A stretch of 63,879 nt of DNA from positions 1 to 63,879 of IMG/VR virus record IMGVR_UViG_3300021425_000033. One strand, 5' to 3'. The stretch is from a virus. The position numbers and the translations under genes are program-made. Shown here in pieces: positions 1 through 7,616 of the stretch (position 1 is its first letter; every line of letters begins with the position of its first letter). The notes beneath the pieces are model-generated. The model made no database searches. It saw nothing but the letters and a program-made list of their open reading frames with translations, and was not told where the DNA came from.

Positions 1-455
1 AGAATATCGTAAAAGAACCACTGATTCCAGCAGATAAGAATGGATATTTTCGCATCTCATTAGAAAACGAAACTCATAAACAAGATGTTCATGTAGATCC
101 ATCTTGGGAATGGGGTGCAGTGATTTATATGTCAGCACCAGAAGATTGTGTAGATGAAGGTGGCACATCATTTTGGAAACATAATACTCTTCAGTCAGAA
201 AACATTCCAAAGACTGACGAAGAGGCACAGTTTTATGGATATCCAACTTATAAAGAATGTTGGTGGACGACTGTATATGGCGATGGACTTGACAGAAACA
301 AATGGACTCGTTACTTTCTGTGCCCGATGAGGTATAATAGACTAGTATTGTTTCGCACTCATCTGTGGCATTCTCATAATTTCAACTTTGGTAATACATT
401 AGAAAACGGTAGATTAGTTCAGTTATTTTTCTTCAATCCAGTCAAGGAGTGGTAA
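1..455 (+). CDS. 2OG-Fe(II) oxygenase-like protein (DUF6445-like), 5' end outside window
   Basis: The reading frame is open from base 3, so the start lies upstream of the window. The visible 150 residues carry an iron-ligand pattern of the 2OG-Fe(II) oxygenase fold: H-V-D in 'HVDPSWEWGAVIYMS', a G-G-T-S-F-W strand, and a distal histidine in 'LWHSHNF'. This layout matches the DUF6445-type proteins I associate with phage fibre and modification regions. The stop overlaps the ATG of the next gene by one base (TAATG), so translation is probably coupled. The next genes are sulfotransferase-like, which suggests a role in modifying a cell-surface or virion component. The family call is from motifs and the substrate is unknown. 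Confidence 0.7.
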   Translation, partial: NIVKEPLIPADKNGYFRISLENETHKQDVHVDPSWEWGAVIYMSAPEDCVDEGGTSFWKHNTLQSENIPKTDEEAQFYGYPTYKECWWTTVYGDGLDRNKWTRYFLCPMRYNRLVLFRTHLWHSHNFNFGNTLENGRLVQLFFFNPVKEW

Positions 456-1006
456 TGAAACATAAGGTTTATATCTCTGGCACTGGACGATGTGGAACAA
501 CATTTCTGGTGATTATTCTTTCTTATCTTGGTCTTGATACTGGATACACAAGACAAACATTTTCCAATTACATCTATCAAAACTGTAATTCTGGACTTGA
601 TAAACAATGGGATGATGCTCCTTATATTCTCAAGTCTCCTGCATTTCTCAATCAAATGGATAGGATTCTTTCATCATTCATTATTGATTATATGATTATT
701 CCAGTAAGAAAGTTTGAGGATTCTGCAAGATCCAGAGCATTTCATAATCAACAACCAGGAGGATTATGGGAAGCAAAAAACTATGAAGAACAACTTTCAT
801 TCTTCCATAAGATATTTGAGAACTATAAAAAACTAGAGAAACAACATCATATACCAACAATCTATCTAGATTTTGATAAAATGATATCATCACCAGAATA
901 TCTTTATGAAAATCTAAAACCAATTCTCAACGATACCACTTTTACACAATTCACAGAAGCATTTGAGTTTGCAACAAATCATCAAAGAAGAAAGAAAAAT
1001 GTTTAG
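455..1006 (+). CDS. Sulfotransferase-like P-loop protein
   Basis: A 183-aa protein. Its N-terminus carries 'SGTGRCGTTFL', the strand-loop-helix (5'-phosphosulfate-binding loop) typical of PAPS-dependent sulfotransferases. 'IIPVRKFEDSARSRAFH' fits the second, 3'-phosphate-binding element with Arg and Ser. A longer reading from GTG at 449 is possible, but the ATG at 455 overlaps the upstream stop and is preferred. The protein is short for the family (usually 250-300 aa), so it may be a minimal or single-domain version. Expected reaction: transfer of sulfate from PAPS to a glycan or tyrosine; the acceptor cannot be read from sequence. Confidence 0.72.
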   Translation: MKHKVYISGTGRCGTTFLVIILSYLGLDTGYTRQTFSNYIYQNCNSGLDKQWDDAPYILKSPAFLNQMDRILSSFIIDYMIIPVRKFEDSARSRAFHNQQPGGLWEAKNYEEQLSFFHKIFENYKKLEKQHHIPTIYLDFDKMISSPEYLYENLKPILNDTTFTQFTEAFEFATNHQRRKKNV

Positions 1007-1481
1007 TGCCTATTATGTTCCAAAGTTTCCAGTTTCTTATATTACTGATGATGGAAGAGACCAGTGGATCAACAATCCAAATCACATAAGACATCAATGT
1101 GGATTTTTGCAGGCAATTCTAGAGCACATAGATAATACAAATCACATTGATCCAATAAGAATTACAATTCCAGTAGAAGGTCAAGTTCAGGCAGGACCAG
1201 CAGGAACATTAAGACTTTATGCTCTTACACATTTGAGAGGTTATACACATATTCCTGCAATTGTATCTACTCAAAAGTATTATGATTGGTTTGGTGAAGA
1301 TGTGGTAAAAATCACAGATAAAGAACAAATAAGATCTTATCTTTTATTAGAACCAGCAGATTATAAAATTGAACCAGATGGAAAAGTTTGGTGGCACAAT
1401 CAAAATCCAAATGAAAAACAAATGAGAGAAACTTATAAAGTATCACCTGAAACGATTGATAAACTCTTGAAGTGCATATGA
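999..1481 (+). CDS. ParB/Srx-like domain hypothetical protein
   Basis: A 160-aa protein. ATG at 999 overlaps the preceding stop by 8 bp; a TTG at 963 would lengthen it but lies inside the upstream gene. Residues near the middle read 'IPVEGQVQAGPAGTLRLYAL' followed by 'LRGYTHIPAIVS'. This resembles the ParB/sulfiredoxin pattern (G-x-GxxRL-x-A then 'G...IPaiV'). Known members bind or hydrolyse nucleotides (CTPase, nuclease or phosphotransfer). It sits between two sulfotransferase-like genes with overlaps on both sides, so it is part of the same operon. The role is unknown and the family call is moderate. Confidence 0.55.
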   Translation: MFSAYYVPKFPVSYITDDGRDQWINNPNHIRHQCGFLQAILEHIDNTNHIDPIRITIPVEGQVQAGPAGTLRLYALTHLRGYTHIPAIVSTQKYYDWFGEDVVKITDKEQIRSYLLLEPADYKIEPDGKVWWHNQNPNEKQMRETYKVSPETIDKLLKCI

Positions 1482-2308
1482 AAACTTATCATTTTATGGC
1501 AGGACTTCCACGATCTGGAAGCACATTACTCAAAAGTATTCTAGATCAAAATCCAAACATACACGCAAATCCAGTCAGTCCTGTGATGGAATTGATGTAT
1601 CATACAGAGGAATACTTGAAGCAGAGCGAGCAATATCTAGGATATCCAAAACCACAGAATGCTTATAAGATTATCAGTAGTTTTATAGAGAATTATTATT
1701 ACGAAAGAGAAGAAGATATTATTATCGATCATTGCCGTGCTTGGCCGAATAATATTGAAAGAATCAAAACTTATATCACACCCAATCCCAAGATCATTTG
1801 CCCTGTAAGAGACATCGCAGAAATCTTGACATCGTTTATTACAATGGTGCATCGCAATGACGACCAAGTTTCATTTATAGATCAACACCTGATTGAGAAA
1901 GGTGTCACTGTAGATGATGATAATCGTTGTCAGTATTTGATGAGTGATGATGGGATTGTAGAGCAAGCACTGTGGGCACAAAGTCAGGCATTTATTAAGA
2001 ATGACACAAGACACTTACTGATGGTTGAATATAATGACTTAGTGAATACTCCCGATGAAACGATGAGAAGGATTTATGACTTCTTAGAGATGGATTATTA
2101 TGATCATAACTTTAAGAATGTGGAAAATAATCATCGTGAAAATGACGATCAATGGTATCTCAAGGATATGCACTATGTAAGAAAAGAAGTGAAGAAGACC
2201 TCTAAGAAACCAGAAGATGTGTTGTCTCCATACATTCTAAATAAGTATAAGCAACTGGAATACTGGAAGTATCCTGAGAGTCCTTATTTAAAAAATGGCA
2301 ATAACTAA
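1478..2308 (+). CDS. Sulfotransferase family protein
   Basis: A 276-aa protein of normal family length. 'MAGLPRSGSTLLKSILDQNP' at the N-terminus is a textbook 5'-PSB loop (G-L-P-R-S-G-S-T-L). 'ICPVRDIAEILTSF' is the 3'-phosphate-binding element with Arg, and 'VEYNDLVNTPDETMRRIYDF' is the usual C-terminal strand-helix of the family. ATG at 1478 overlaps the previous stop (ATGA); a GTG at 1472 is less likely. It is the second sulfotransferase-like gene in 1.5 kb. With the fibre-like gene that follows, this suggests a cassette modifying a surface polymer, possibly a virion appendage. The acceptor is unknown. Confidence 0.85.
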   Translation: MKTYHFMAGLPRSGSTLLKSILDQNPNIHANPVSPVMELMYHTEEYLKQSEQYLGYPKPQNAYKIISSFIENYYYEREEDIIIDHCRAWPNNIERIKTYITPNPKIICPVRDIAEILTSFITMVHRNDDQVSFIDQHLIEKGVTVDDDNRCQYLMSDDGIVEQALWAQSQAFIKNDTRHLLMVEYNDLVNTPDETMRRIYDFLEMDYYDHNFKNVENNHRENDDQWYLKDMHYVRKEVKKTSKKPEDVLSPYILNKYKQLEYWKYPESPYLKNGNN

Positions 2309-5132
2309 CAGAAGAGGAATATTCGCACTTTTAGATGTAAGAGAACGACAGGCAACAGGAAACTGGTCTGTGAAGAGTGATGTGTGGTTAACTCCAAGTC
2401 CTTATATTGCAAGTGTAACTCAATATCAAACTGGGTATTTTGGTGCCGGTAATCCCACATTATCATCAGTAGAGCGCATAGATTATTCTAATGATACTGT
2501 AACGGCAACTACAGTAGGTTCATTACACTATGGTGGAAGAATTTCTATTGCAACAGGAAATCAGTCTTATGGTTATTTTAATGCAGGATATCCTGGATAT
2601 ACACAAACTAGAATATCTAGAATTGATTACTCTAATGATACCGCAACGGCAACTCCAGTAGGAAATCTCACTAATGGAAGAGTTGGTGGTGCTGCAGCAA
2701 GTAATAGTAATTATGGTTGGTTTGGTGGTGGTTACACTCCTGGATCAACATCATCAGTAAATCGTATTGATTATGCAAATGATCTTTCAAATGCGTCCCC
2801 TAGAGGACCATTGAGTTATGCTAGATCTGTTTTAGCAGCAACGGGCAATCCGTCATATGGTTATTTTGGTGGTGGGGGATATACCAGTCCTATTACATCA
2901 GTAGTAGACCGTATTGATTACTCTAATGATACTACTACTGCATCACCTAAAGGACCATTGAGTGTTGCTAGGTTTAGAATAGCCGCAACAGGTAATGCTT
3001 CTTATGGTTATTTTGGAGGTAGTCCTGCTACAGTAGACCGCATAGATTACTCTAATGACACTGCAACGGCATCACCTAAGGGTCCATTAAGTGCTGCTAG
3101 ATATAATTTAGCAGCAACAGGTAATGCTTCTTATGGTTACTTTGGTGGTGGTAGTACTTCATTAGTAGACCGTATTGATTACTCCAATGATACCGCAACA
3201 GCATCAGTAAGAGGACCACTGACTGCTTCTAGACTTTACCACGCAGCATCAAGTTCTGTAGAAAATGGACTCCCATCATCAGTATTCACACCAGCACCAC
3301 CAGGAGGACTCACAAACTTTGGAACTGGTGCTACAGTAACTCCACAAACTGGGTATTTTGGTGGTGGTGGTACTCCTTCTTTAGTATCAACAGTAGACCG
3401 TATAAATTACTCCAATGATACTGCAACGGCATCACCTAAAGGACCATTGAGTGTTGCTAGAGATCGTTTGGCGGCAACAGGTAATAGTTCTTATGGATAC
3501 TTTGGTGGTGGTTATGTTACATTCTCAACAGTAGACCGTATAGATTACTCTAATGATACCGCAACAGCATCACCTAAGGGACCGCTTGATACCACAAGAA
3601 GAAATTTAGCAGCAACAGGTAACAGTTCTTTTGGTTACTTTGGTGGAGATTTCCCATCTAAATCTATAGTATCTCGTGTAGATTACTCTAATGACACCGC
3701 AACAGCATCACCTAAAGGACCATTAAGTGCTGCTAGATATGGTTTAGCAGCAACAGGAAATAGTTCTTTTGGTTACTTTGGTGGTGGATCTCCTAATATC
3801 GGACAGTCAACAGTAGACCGTATAGATTACTCTAACGATACAGCAACAGCATCTCCAAAGGGACCATTAAGTGCTGCTAGAAGAAATTTAGCAGCAACAG
3901 GTAATAGTTCCTTTGGTTACTTTGGTGGTGGTTTTCCCGGTCCAAAATCAATAGTAGACCGCATAGATTACTCTAATGATACAGCAACAGCATCACCGAA
4001 AGGACCATTGAGTGTTGTTGTAAATGGACGAGGAGCAACAGGTAATAGTTCATTTGGTTACTTTGGTGGAGGTGATCCTGAAACATCAGTAGTAGACCGT
4101 ATAGATTACTCCAATGATACTGCTACAGCATCACCAAAGGGACCATTGAGTCTTGCTAGAAGATTTTTAGCAGCAACCTCAGCAAGAGCAAATGGACTTC
4201 CAGCAGTTGATTCCACACTCCCACCAGCAAACTCACCAGTCCAAAACTTCCCAGTCACACTCTTTGGTTACTTTGGTGGAAGTTATTCGCCAAATCTATC
4301 ATCAATAGACCGTATAGATTACTCTAATGATACAGCAACAGCATCACCTAAAGGACCATTAAGTTCTGCTAGATATGCTTTAGCAGCAACAGGTAATAGT
4401 TCCTTTGGTTACTTTGGTGGAGGTAGTCCTGGCGGTGTATCAACAGTAGACCGTATAGATTACTCAAACGACACAGCAACAGCATCAGCAAAAGGACCAT
4501 TAAGTCTTGCAAGAAGATACTTAGCAGCAACAGGTAATAGTTCTTATGGTTACTTTGGTGGTGGATTTCCTGCATTATCAACAGTAGACAGAATTGATTA
4601 CTCTAATGACACAGCAACAGCATCACCTAAAGGACCATTGAGTGCTAATAAAGTATTTTTAGCAGCAACAGGTAATAGTTCCTTTGGTTACTTTGGTGGT
4701 GGTAATCCTGGTCCAAGATCAACAGTAGACCGTATAGATTACTCTAACGACACCGTAACAGCACCAGCAAAAGGACCATTAAGTGCTGCTAGATCTTACT
4801 TAGCAGCAACGGGCAATAGTTCATTTGGTTACTTTGGTGGTGGTTATGGTCCTTCAAGTTATAGATCAGTAGTAGATCGTATAGATTACTCTAATGACAC
4901 AACAACAGCATCACCTAAAGGACCATTGAGTGCTGCTAGATATCTTTTAGCAGCAACGGGCAATAGTTCCTTTGGGTATTTTGGTGGTGGAATTTTTCCT
5001 GCCACAGTATCAACAGTAGACCGTATAGATTACTCTAACGACACAACAACAGCATCACCAAAAGGACCATTGAGTGTTGGTAGAAATAGATTCACGGCAA
5101 CTTCAGCAGCAGCAAACGGACTACCACAATAA
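2295..5132 (+). CDS. Fibre-like protein of three six-repeat Kelch-like blocks
   Basis: A 945-aa protein, low in complexity and highly regular. After about 45 N-terminal residues, 18 copies of a 43-50-aa repeat follow. The core is 'GYFGGG', a variable loop, 'VDRIDYSNDTATASPKGPLS', 'AR..LAATGNSSF'. Copies fall in three blocks of six (2433-3275, 3351-4202, 4266-5129). Each block ends in A-x-S/T-S-x-x-x-N-G-L-P, and Pro/Thr-rich linkers separate them. Six Kelch-like repeats per block suggests three six-bladed beta-propellers. The first block is the most divergent; the other two are almost uniform, which points to recent expansion. ATG overlaps the upstream sulfotransferase by 14 bp. Likely a tail or accessory fibre with a binding role; that function is inferred. 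Confidence 0.8.
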   Translation: MAITNRRGIFALLDVRERQATGNWSVKSDVWLTPSPYIASVTQYQTGYFGAGNPTLSSVERIDYSNDTVTATTVGSLHYGGRISIATGNQSYGYFNAGYPGYTQTRISRIDYSNDTATATPVGNLTNGRVGGAAASNSNYGWFGGGYTPGSTSSVNRIDYANDLSNASPRGPLSYARSVLAATGNPSYGYFGGGGYTSPITSVVDRIDYSNDTTTASPKGPLSVARFRIAATGNASYGYFGGSPATVDRIDYSNDTATASPKGPLSAARYNLAATGNASYGYFGGGSTSLVDRIDYSNDTATASVRGPLTASRLYHAASSSVENGLPSSVFTPAPPGGLTNFGTGATVTPQTGYFGGGGTPSLVSTVDRINYSNDTATASPKGPLSVARDRLAATGNSSYGYFGGGYVTFSTVDRIDYSNDTATASPKGPLDTTRRNLAATGNSSFGYFGGDFPSKSIVSRVDYSNDTATASPKGPLSAARYGLAATGNSSFGYFGGGSPNIGQSTVDRIDYSNDTATASPKGPLSAARRNLAATGNSSFGYFGGGFPGPKSIVDRIDYSNDTATASPKGPLSVVVNGRGATGNSSFGYFGGGDPETSVVDRIDYSNDTATASPKGPLSLARRFLAATSARANGLPAVDSTLPPANSPVQNFPVTLFGYFGGSYSPNLSSIDRIDYSNDTATASPKGPLSSARYALAATGNSSFGYFGGGSPGGVSTVDRIDYSNDTATASAKGPLSLARRYLAATGNSSYGYFGGGFPALSTVDRIDYSNDTATASPKGPLSANKVFLAATGNSSFGYFGGGNPGPRSTVDRIDYSNDTVTAPAKGPLSAARSYLAATGNSSFGYFGGGYGPSSYRSVVDRIDYSNDTTTASPKGPLSAARYLLAATGNSSFGYFGGGIFPATVSTVDRIDYSNDTTTASPKGPLSVGRNRFTATSAAANGLPQ
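2433..3275 (+). repeat. Kelch-like block 1 (six repeats)
   Basis: Six R-I-D-Y-(S/A)-N-D units, the most diverged of the three blocks (for example 'NRIDYANDLSNAS'). It ends with S-S-S-V-E-N-G-L-P and is followed by a Pro/Gly-rich linker. Confidence 0.85.
3351..4202 (+). repeat. Kelch-like block 2 (six repeats)
   Basis: Six near-identical units with the 'SNDTATASPKGPL' core. Nucleotide identity between units is high enough to allow recombination. The block ends A-T-S-A-R-A-N-G-L-P and is followed by a linker rich in Pro, Ser and Val. Confidence 0.88.
4266..5129 (+). repeat. Kelch-like block 3 (six repeats)
   Basis: Six near-identical units with variable loops after 'GYFGG'. It ends A-T-S-A-A-A-N-G-L-P-Q at the stop codon, so the terminal motif is the same as in blocks 1 and 2. 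Confidence 0.88.
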
Positions 5133-5135
5133 ATA
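5128..5135 (+). promoter_or_regulatory. Late promoter (AATAAATA)
   Basis: Match to the T4-type late promoter NATAAATA. It overlaps the stop of the fibre-like gene, 19 bp before the ATG of the oxygenase gene, the spacing seen for other late genes in this window. Confidence 0.6.
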
Positions 5136-5153
5136 CTCAAAACAACCTAGATT

Positions 5154-5867
5154 ATGATTGAAAATCCCTTATCATATATTCTCATTCGTCCTAATGTCAT
5201 TAATCCAGAAGGTCTTCAAGAATTAGTAACTCATATCAAATCTTCACCAGCAGAAGATTTATCAGTCTTTGATCCAGACAAAACTAATGCAACTGGAAAA
5301 ACATCCTGGATTGTAGATAAACAAACTAGAGATACTCAAATTGTTCCTATGGGTCCTCTATATCCAAAGATTGAAGACTTATTTCGTAATACAGTCAAAA
5401 ATATCATCAATCCTTTCTATCAGGTAGAAGTGGATAGTAGTGAAATACCACAAGTACTTTCTTATGGTATTGGAGGTCATTATCGTCCTCATATTGATGG
5501 TAGGTCCTTATGGATTGCTCCTAATGGTGATAGAATCTGGAGACGGAGCACTGATAGAGATTTAAGTTGTGTTTTTTTCTTGTCAACTGCAGGAAAGGAT
5601 TTTGATGGTGGAAATTTTGTATTTCCCGATATTGGCATAGAAATACCTCCAAAGGCAGGAACTCTTATATGTTTTCCATCAGATCAAAATTATCTTCACG
5701 GTGTAAAGAAAGTAGAAAGAATTCTAGATGGTAATGGAAATCCAGTGGGTCCAAATGATAGAAATGGTATTGGAAGATTTGCTATTGTAACTTGGATGAA
5801 AGTCAAAGGAGAACAGACAAAAGAAGAAGAAGACCAAGAACTTTTAAGAAGATATGGAGTCAATTAA
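5154..5867 (+). CDS. 2OG-Fe(II) oxygenase, prolyl 4-hydroxylase-like
   Basis: A 237-aa protein with a complete facial triad: H113-x-D115 in 'GHYRPHIDG', H182 in 'NYLHGVKKV', and the 2-oxoglutarate-binding Arg208 in 'GRFAIVTW'. 'DFDGGNFVFPD' is the usual strand between them in P4Hc domains. Members hydroxylate proline or other residues using Fe(II), O2 and 2-oxoglutarate. It has its own late promoter and directly follows the fibre-like gene, so modification of a virion protein is plausible but not shown. The charged C-terminus ends 'LLRRYGVN', which resembles the 17-aa ORF found after the HNH gene at 7074. Confidence 0.88.
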   Translation: MIENPLSYILIRPNVINPEGLQELVTHIKSSPAEDLSVFDPDKTNATGKTSWIVDKQTRDTQIVPMGPLYPKIEDLFRNTVKNIINPFYQVEVDSSEIPQVLSYGIGGHYRPHIDGRSLWIAPNGDRIWRRSTDRDLSCVFFLSTAGKDFDGGNFVFPDIGIEIPPKAGTLICFPSDQNYLHGVKKVERILDGNGNPVGPNDRNGIGRFAIVTWMKVKGEQTKEEEDQELLRRYGVN

Positions 5868-5868
5868 A

Positions 5869-5876
5869 CATAAATA
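5869..5876 (+). promoter_or_regulatory. Late promoter-like box (CATAAATA), probably displaced
   Basis: Exact NATAAATA match just after the oxygenase stop, but it is followed by a terminator at 5910 rather than a gene. It may be a relic from before the HNH gene region was rearranged. Confidence 0.4.
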
Positions 5877-5909
5877 AAGGTGCCTGGATTTGGTAGCACA
5901 TTTCAGGTT

Positions 5910-5935
5910 GGAGAGGTTTAAACCTCTCCTTTTTA
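5910..5935 (+). terminator. Rho-independent terminator
   Basis: Perfect palindrome GGAGAGGTTTAAACCTCTCC (8-bp stem, 4-nt loop) followed directly by a run of T. It ends the oxygenase transcript. Confidence 0.85.
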
Positions 5936-5946
5936 ATGTTTAGTTT

Positions 5947-5954
5947 TATAAATA
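5947..5954 (+). promoter_or_regulatory. Late promoter (TATAAATA)
   Basis: Exact T4 late promoter core, 29 bp before the HNH gene ATG. Confidence 0.7.
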
Positions 5955-5982
5955 TTAATGCTACCAAATCTAATATAGGCAG

Positions 5983-7074
5983 ATGAATTATCTAAAAATT
6001 TATTGCAACTTAATGCGTAAGGCAGAGAAGAGAAACCTTACAAAAAAAGAAGCAAAGGAAAAAAAGATTTATGTGGAAGGACATCATATATTTCCAAAAA
6101 GCATTTATGGAAATAATAAAAGAATAGTATATTTAACTGGAAGAGAACATTATATCGCACACGCCATTTTAGAAAAAGTATTCATACAGAGATATGGATT
6201 AAAGCATATAAAAACCATTAAAATGACACACGCTCACTGTAGAATGATAGGAAATGGGACTTATATAAATGCAAGACTTTATGAAAGTGCCAGAAAAAGA
6301 CAGATTGATAATTGGAGAAATATAAAGAAGAAAAAAGAAAGTATAGAAAAACAAAGACAATCTATTCTTGGTAGATTTTGGTGGACTGATGGAAAAAATG
6401 CTAAATTGTCTTATGAATGTCCCGGTGATGGATGGTATAAGGGGAGAAAGGATAAACAAAAATTAAAAAAGAAATTAAAAAAGAAAAAAATAGATGTTCC
6501 TTCAGTGTGGTGGACTAATGGTATACAAAATAAAAAACAAAAAAAATTTCCAGGAGAAGGTTGGTATAAAGGTAAGACTGATTTTAGTAAGAAAAATACT
6601 AAGTGGTGGAATAATGGATATAGACAAAAATTAAGTCACTCTTCTCCTGGTGGGGGGTGGAAATTGGGACAACTCGAATCAAAAAGGAATTGGTGGAATG
6701 ATGGAGTCAATAATAAGATGGCAAAAAAATGTCCTGGTGATGGTTGGGTATTGGGAATGCTTCCCACTGAGAATATGATAGGAAAAAAATTGTGGAACAA
6801 CGGAAAAGTGCAAGTTAAATCTAATGAATGTCCCGGAGAAGAATTTTCTTTAGGTTCTTTACAACTTCTTAATAAAAATCGTTGTTGGTGGACTAATGGA
6901 ATAGACTCTATAAGATCAAAAAATTGTCCTGGAGAAGGTTGGTACAGGGGACATAGTATTAAAATTGAAAATAGATGCACTTCTAAGGGGACAATGTGGT
7001 GGAATGATGGTAATAAAAATATTCGTGCAAAAGAATGTCCTGGAGATAATTGGAAAAGAGGAATGTTAAGATAA
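5983..7074 (+). CDS. HNH homing-type endonuclease with seven W-W/C-P-G repeats
   Basis: A 363-aa Lys-rich protein. Residues 32-61 hold an HNH motif: 'EGHHIFPKSIYGNNKRIVYLT' split by family pattern into HH (34-35), Asn (44-45) and 'REHYIAH' (H56, H60). From about residue 133, seven copies of a 24-35-aa repeat follow: W-W-x-(N/D)-G, then C/F/S-P-G-(E/D)-G-W-x-x-G. Such repeats are likely small DNA-binding modules. The gene is A/T-rich compared with its neighbours, has its own late promoter and terminator context, and sits where flanking sequence looks rearranged. These are signs of a mobile homing gene. It may be free-standing, since no intron is visible. Confidence 0.82.
   Translation: MNYLKIYCNLMRKAEKRNLTKKEAKEKKIYVEGHHIFPKSIYGNNKRIVYLTGREHYIAHAILEKVFIQRYGLKHIKTIKMTHAHCRMIGNGTYINARLYESARKRQIDNWRNIKKKKESIEKQRQSILGRFWWTDGKNAKLSYECPGDGWYKGRKDKQKLKKKLKKKKIDVPSVWWTNGIQNKKQKKFPGEGWYKGKTDFSKKNTKWWNNGYRQKLSHSSPGGGWKLGQLESKRNWWNDGVNNKMAKKCPGDGWVLGMLPTENMIGKKLWNNGKVQVKSNECPGEEFSLGSLQLLNKNRCWWTNGIDSIRSKNCPGEGWYRGHSIKIENRCTSKGTMWWNDGNKNIRAKECPGDNWKRGMLR
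6379..7071 (+). repeat. Seven W-W-(N/D)-G ... C-P-G-x-G-W protein repeats
   Basis: Repeats begin at W-W-T-D-G, W-W-T-N-G, W-W-N-N-G, W-W-N-D-G, L-W-N-N-G, W-W-T-N-G and W-W-N-D-G. Each is followed 9-10 residues later by P-G-(D/E/G). Repeat 5 has lost the first Trp and the G-W pair, so it is the most degenerate. Confidence 0.85.
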
Positions 7075-7127
7075 TGGATGAGGTTAATCAACAACTGTCA
7101 CGAGAGTATGGTGTCCCAGTCATATAA
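7074..7127 (+). pseudogene. 17-codon ORF resembling the C-terminus of an oxygenase gene
   Basis: ATG overlaps the HNH stop (TAATG). The peptide 'MDEVNQQLSREYGVPVI' aligns with the end of the 5154 oxygenase ('EEDQELLRRYGVN') in both sequence and reading frame, and both are followed at once by a late promoter box. It looks like the 3' stub of a gene largely replaced by the HNH gene. It could also be translated as a tiny peptide. Confidence 0.4.
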
Positions 7128-7130
7128 ATA
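7123..7130 (+). promoter_or_regulatory. Late promoter (TATAAATA)
   Basis: Exact late promoter core, 22 bp before the ATG at 7152. Confidence 0.75.
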
Positions 7131-7151
7131 ATCACAAACACTTATAGACAA

Positions 7152-7538
7152 ATGCAATATCTCAAGCACTATTGGATTCACGCACACTCTGGCACTTATT
7201 GCTGTGAGGACAATCCTGTTGAAAAAAGACATCCAGAAAAGGAATTTCCTGGTCTTGATGTAAGAATCTGGATGCACGATGAGAATGGAATTGATGTATG
7301 TCTTTCCAGAGTTCCTGATGGTGTTACAATTACTGATGTAATTGACGATCATAATGGCAAAAAGGTCGTGCAAAAACTGACCGAAGCAGAATTCAATTCA
7401 GTTCAAACTCCACTTACTGAGTCACAAACACTTCGTCAGGAAGCACAACAAGAGACTGATGAAGTTCTCAAGGCAGAAAAAGAGGCAGCAGCAGATTCTA
7501 AGTTTGAAGAAGCAAGACAGGCACTTTTTGCTCTTTGA
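7152..7538 (+). CDS. Conserved hypothetical protein
   Basis: A 128-aa protein driven by a late promoter and closed by a strong terminator, so it is a single-gene late unit. The N-terminus (about residues 1-60) is a compact, aromatic and His-rich domain ('LKHYWIHAHSGTYCCED'). The C-terminal 50 residues are Glu/Ala/Lys-rich and likely a helix or coiled coil. I do not recognise a function. Because of late expression next to fibre genes it may be a virion or tail-associated protein; that is inference. Confidence 0.75.
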   Translation: MQYLKHYWIHAHSGTYCCEDNPVEKRHPEKEFPGLDVRIWMHDENGIDVCLSRVPDGVTITDVIDDHNGKKVVQKLTEAEFNSVQTPLTESQTLRQEAQQETDEVLKAEKEAAADSKFEEARQALFAL

Positions 7539-7595
7539 GACACTTCAAAAACTGGCACACCATAACCCCACAGTGACCCTGTGGGGTTTTATAGT
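7537..7595 (+). promoter_or_regulatory. Early promoter of the dyad-box family (unit 1)
   Basis: Half-site GAGACAC at 7537, box CTGGCACAC at 7552, -10 TATAGT at 7590, 27 bp before the ATG at 7617. The -10 overlaps the T-run of the terminator. Confidence 0.55.
7564..7590 (+). terminator. Rho-independent terminator
   Basis: A 10-bp perfect stem AACCCCACAG / CTGTGGGGTT with a 5-nt loop, followed by TTTTAT. Confidence 0.92.
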
Positions 7596-7616
7596 AGGTA
7601 CATCAGCAACCAAAGG

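Larger units (their letters stand above)
5887..5970 (+). repeat. 12-bp inverted repeat flanking terminator and late promoter
   Basis: GATTTGGTAGCA at 5887-5898 is perfectly inverted as TGCTACCAAATC at 5959-5970. The 60 bp between the arms hold the terminator hairpin (5910-5935) and the late promoter of the HNH gene (5947-5954). Function unknown. Confidence 0.75.

Noticed and set aside
6636-7094. Minus-strand ORF of 152 codons opposite the HNH gene
   Set aside because: Mirrors the W-W/C-P-G repeats; Pro/Phe/Leu-rich and repeated with the same period.
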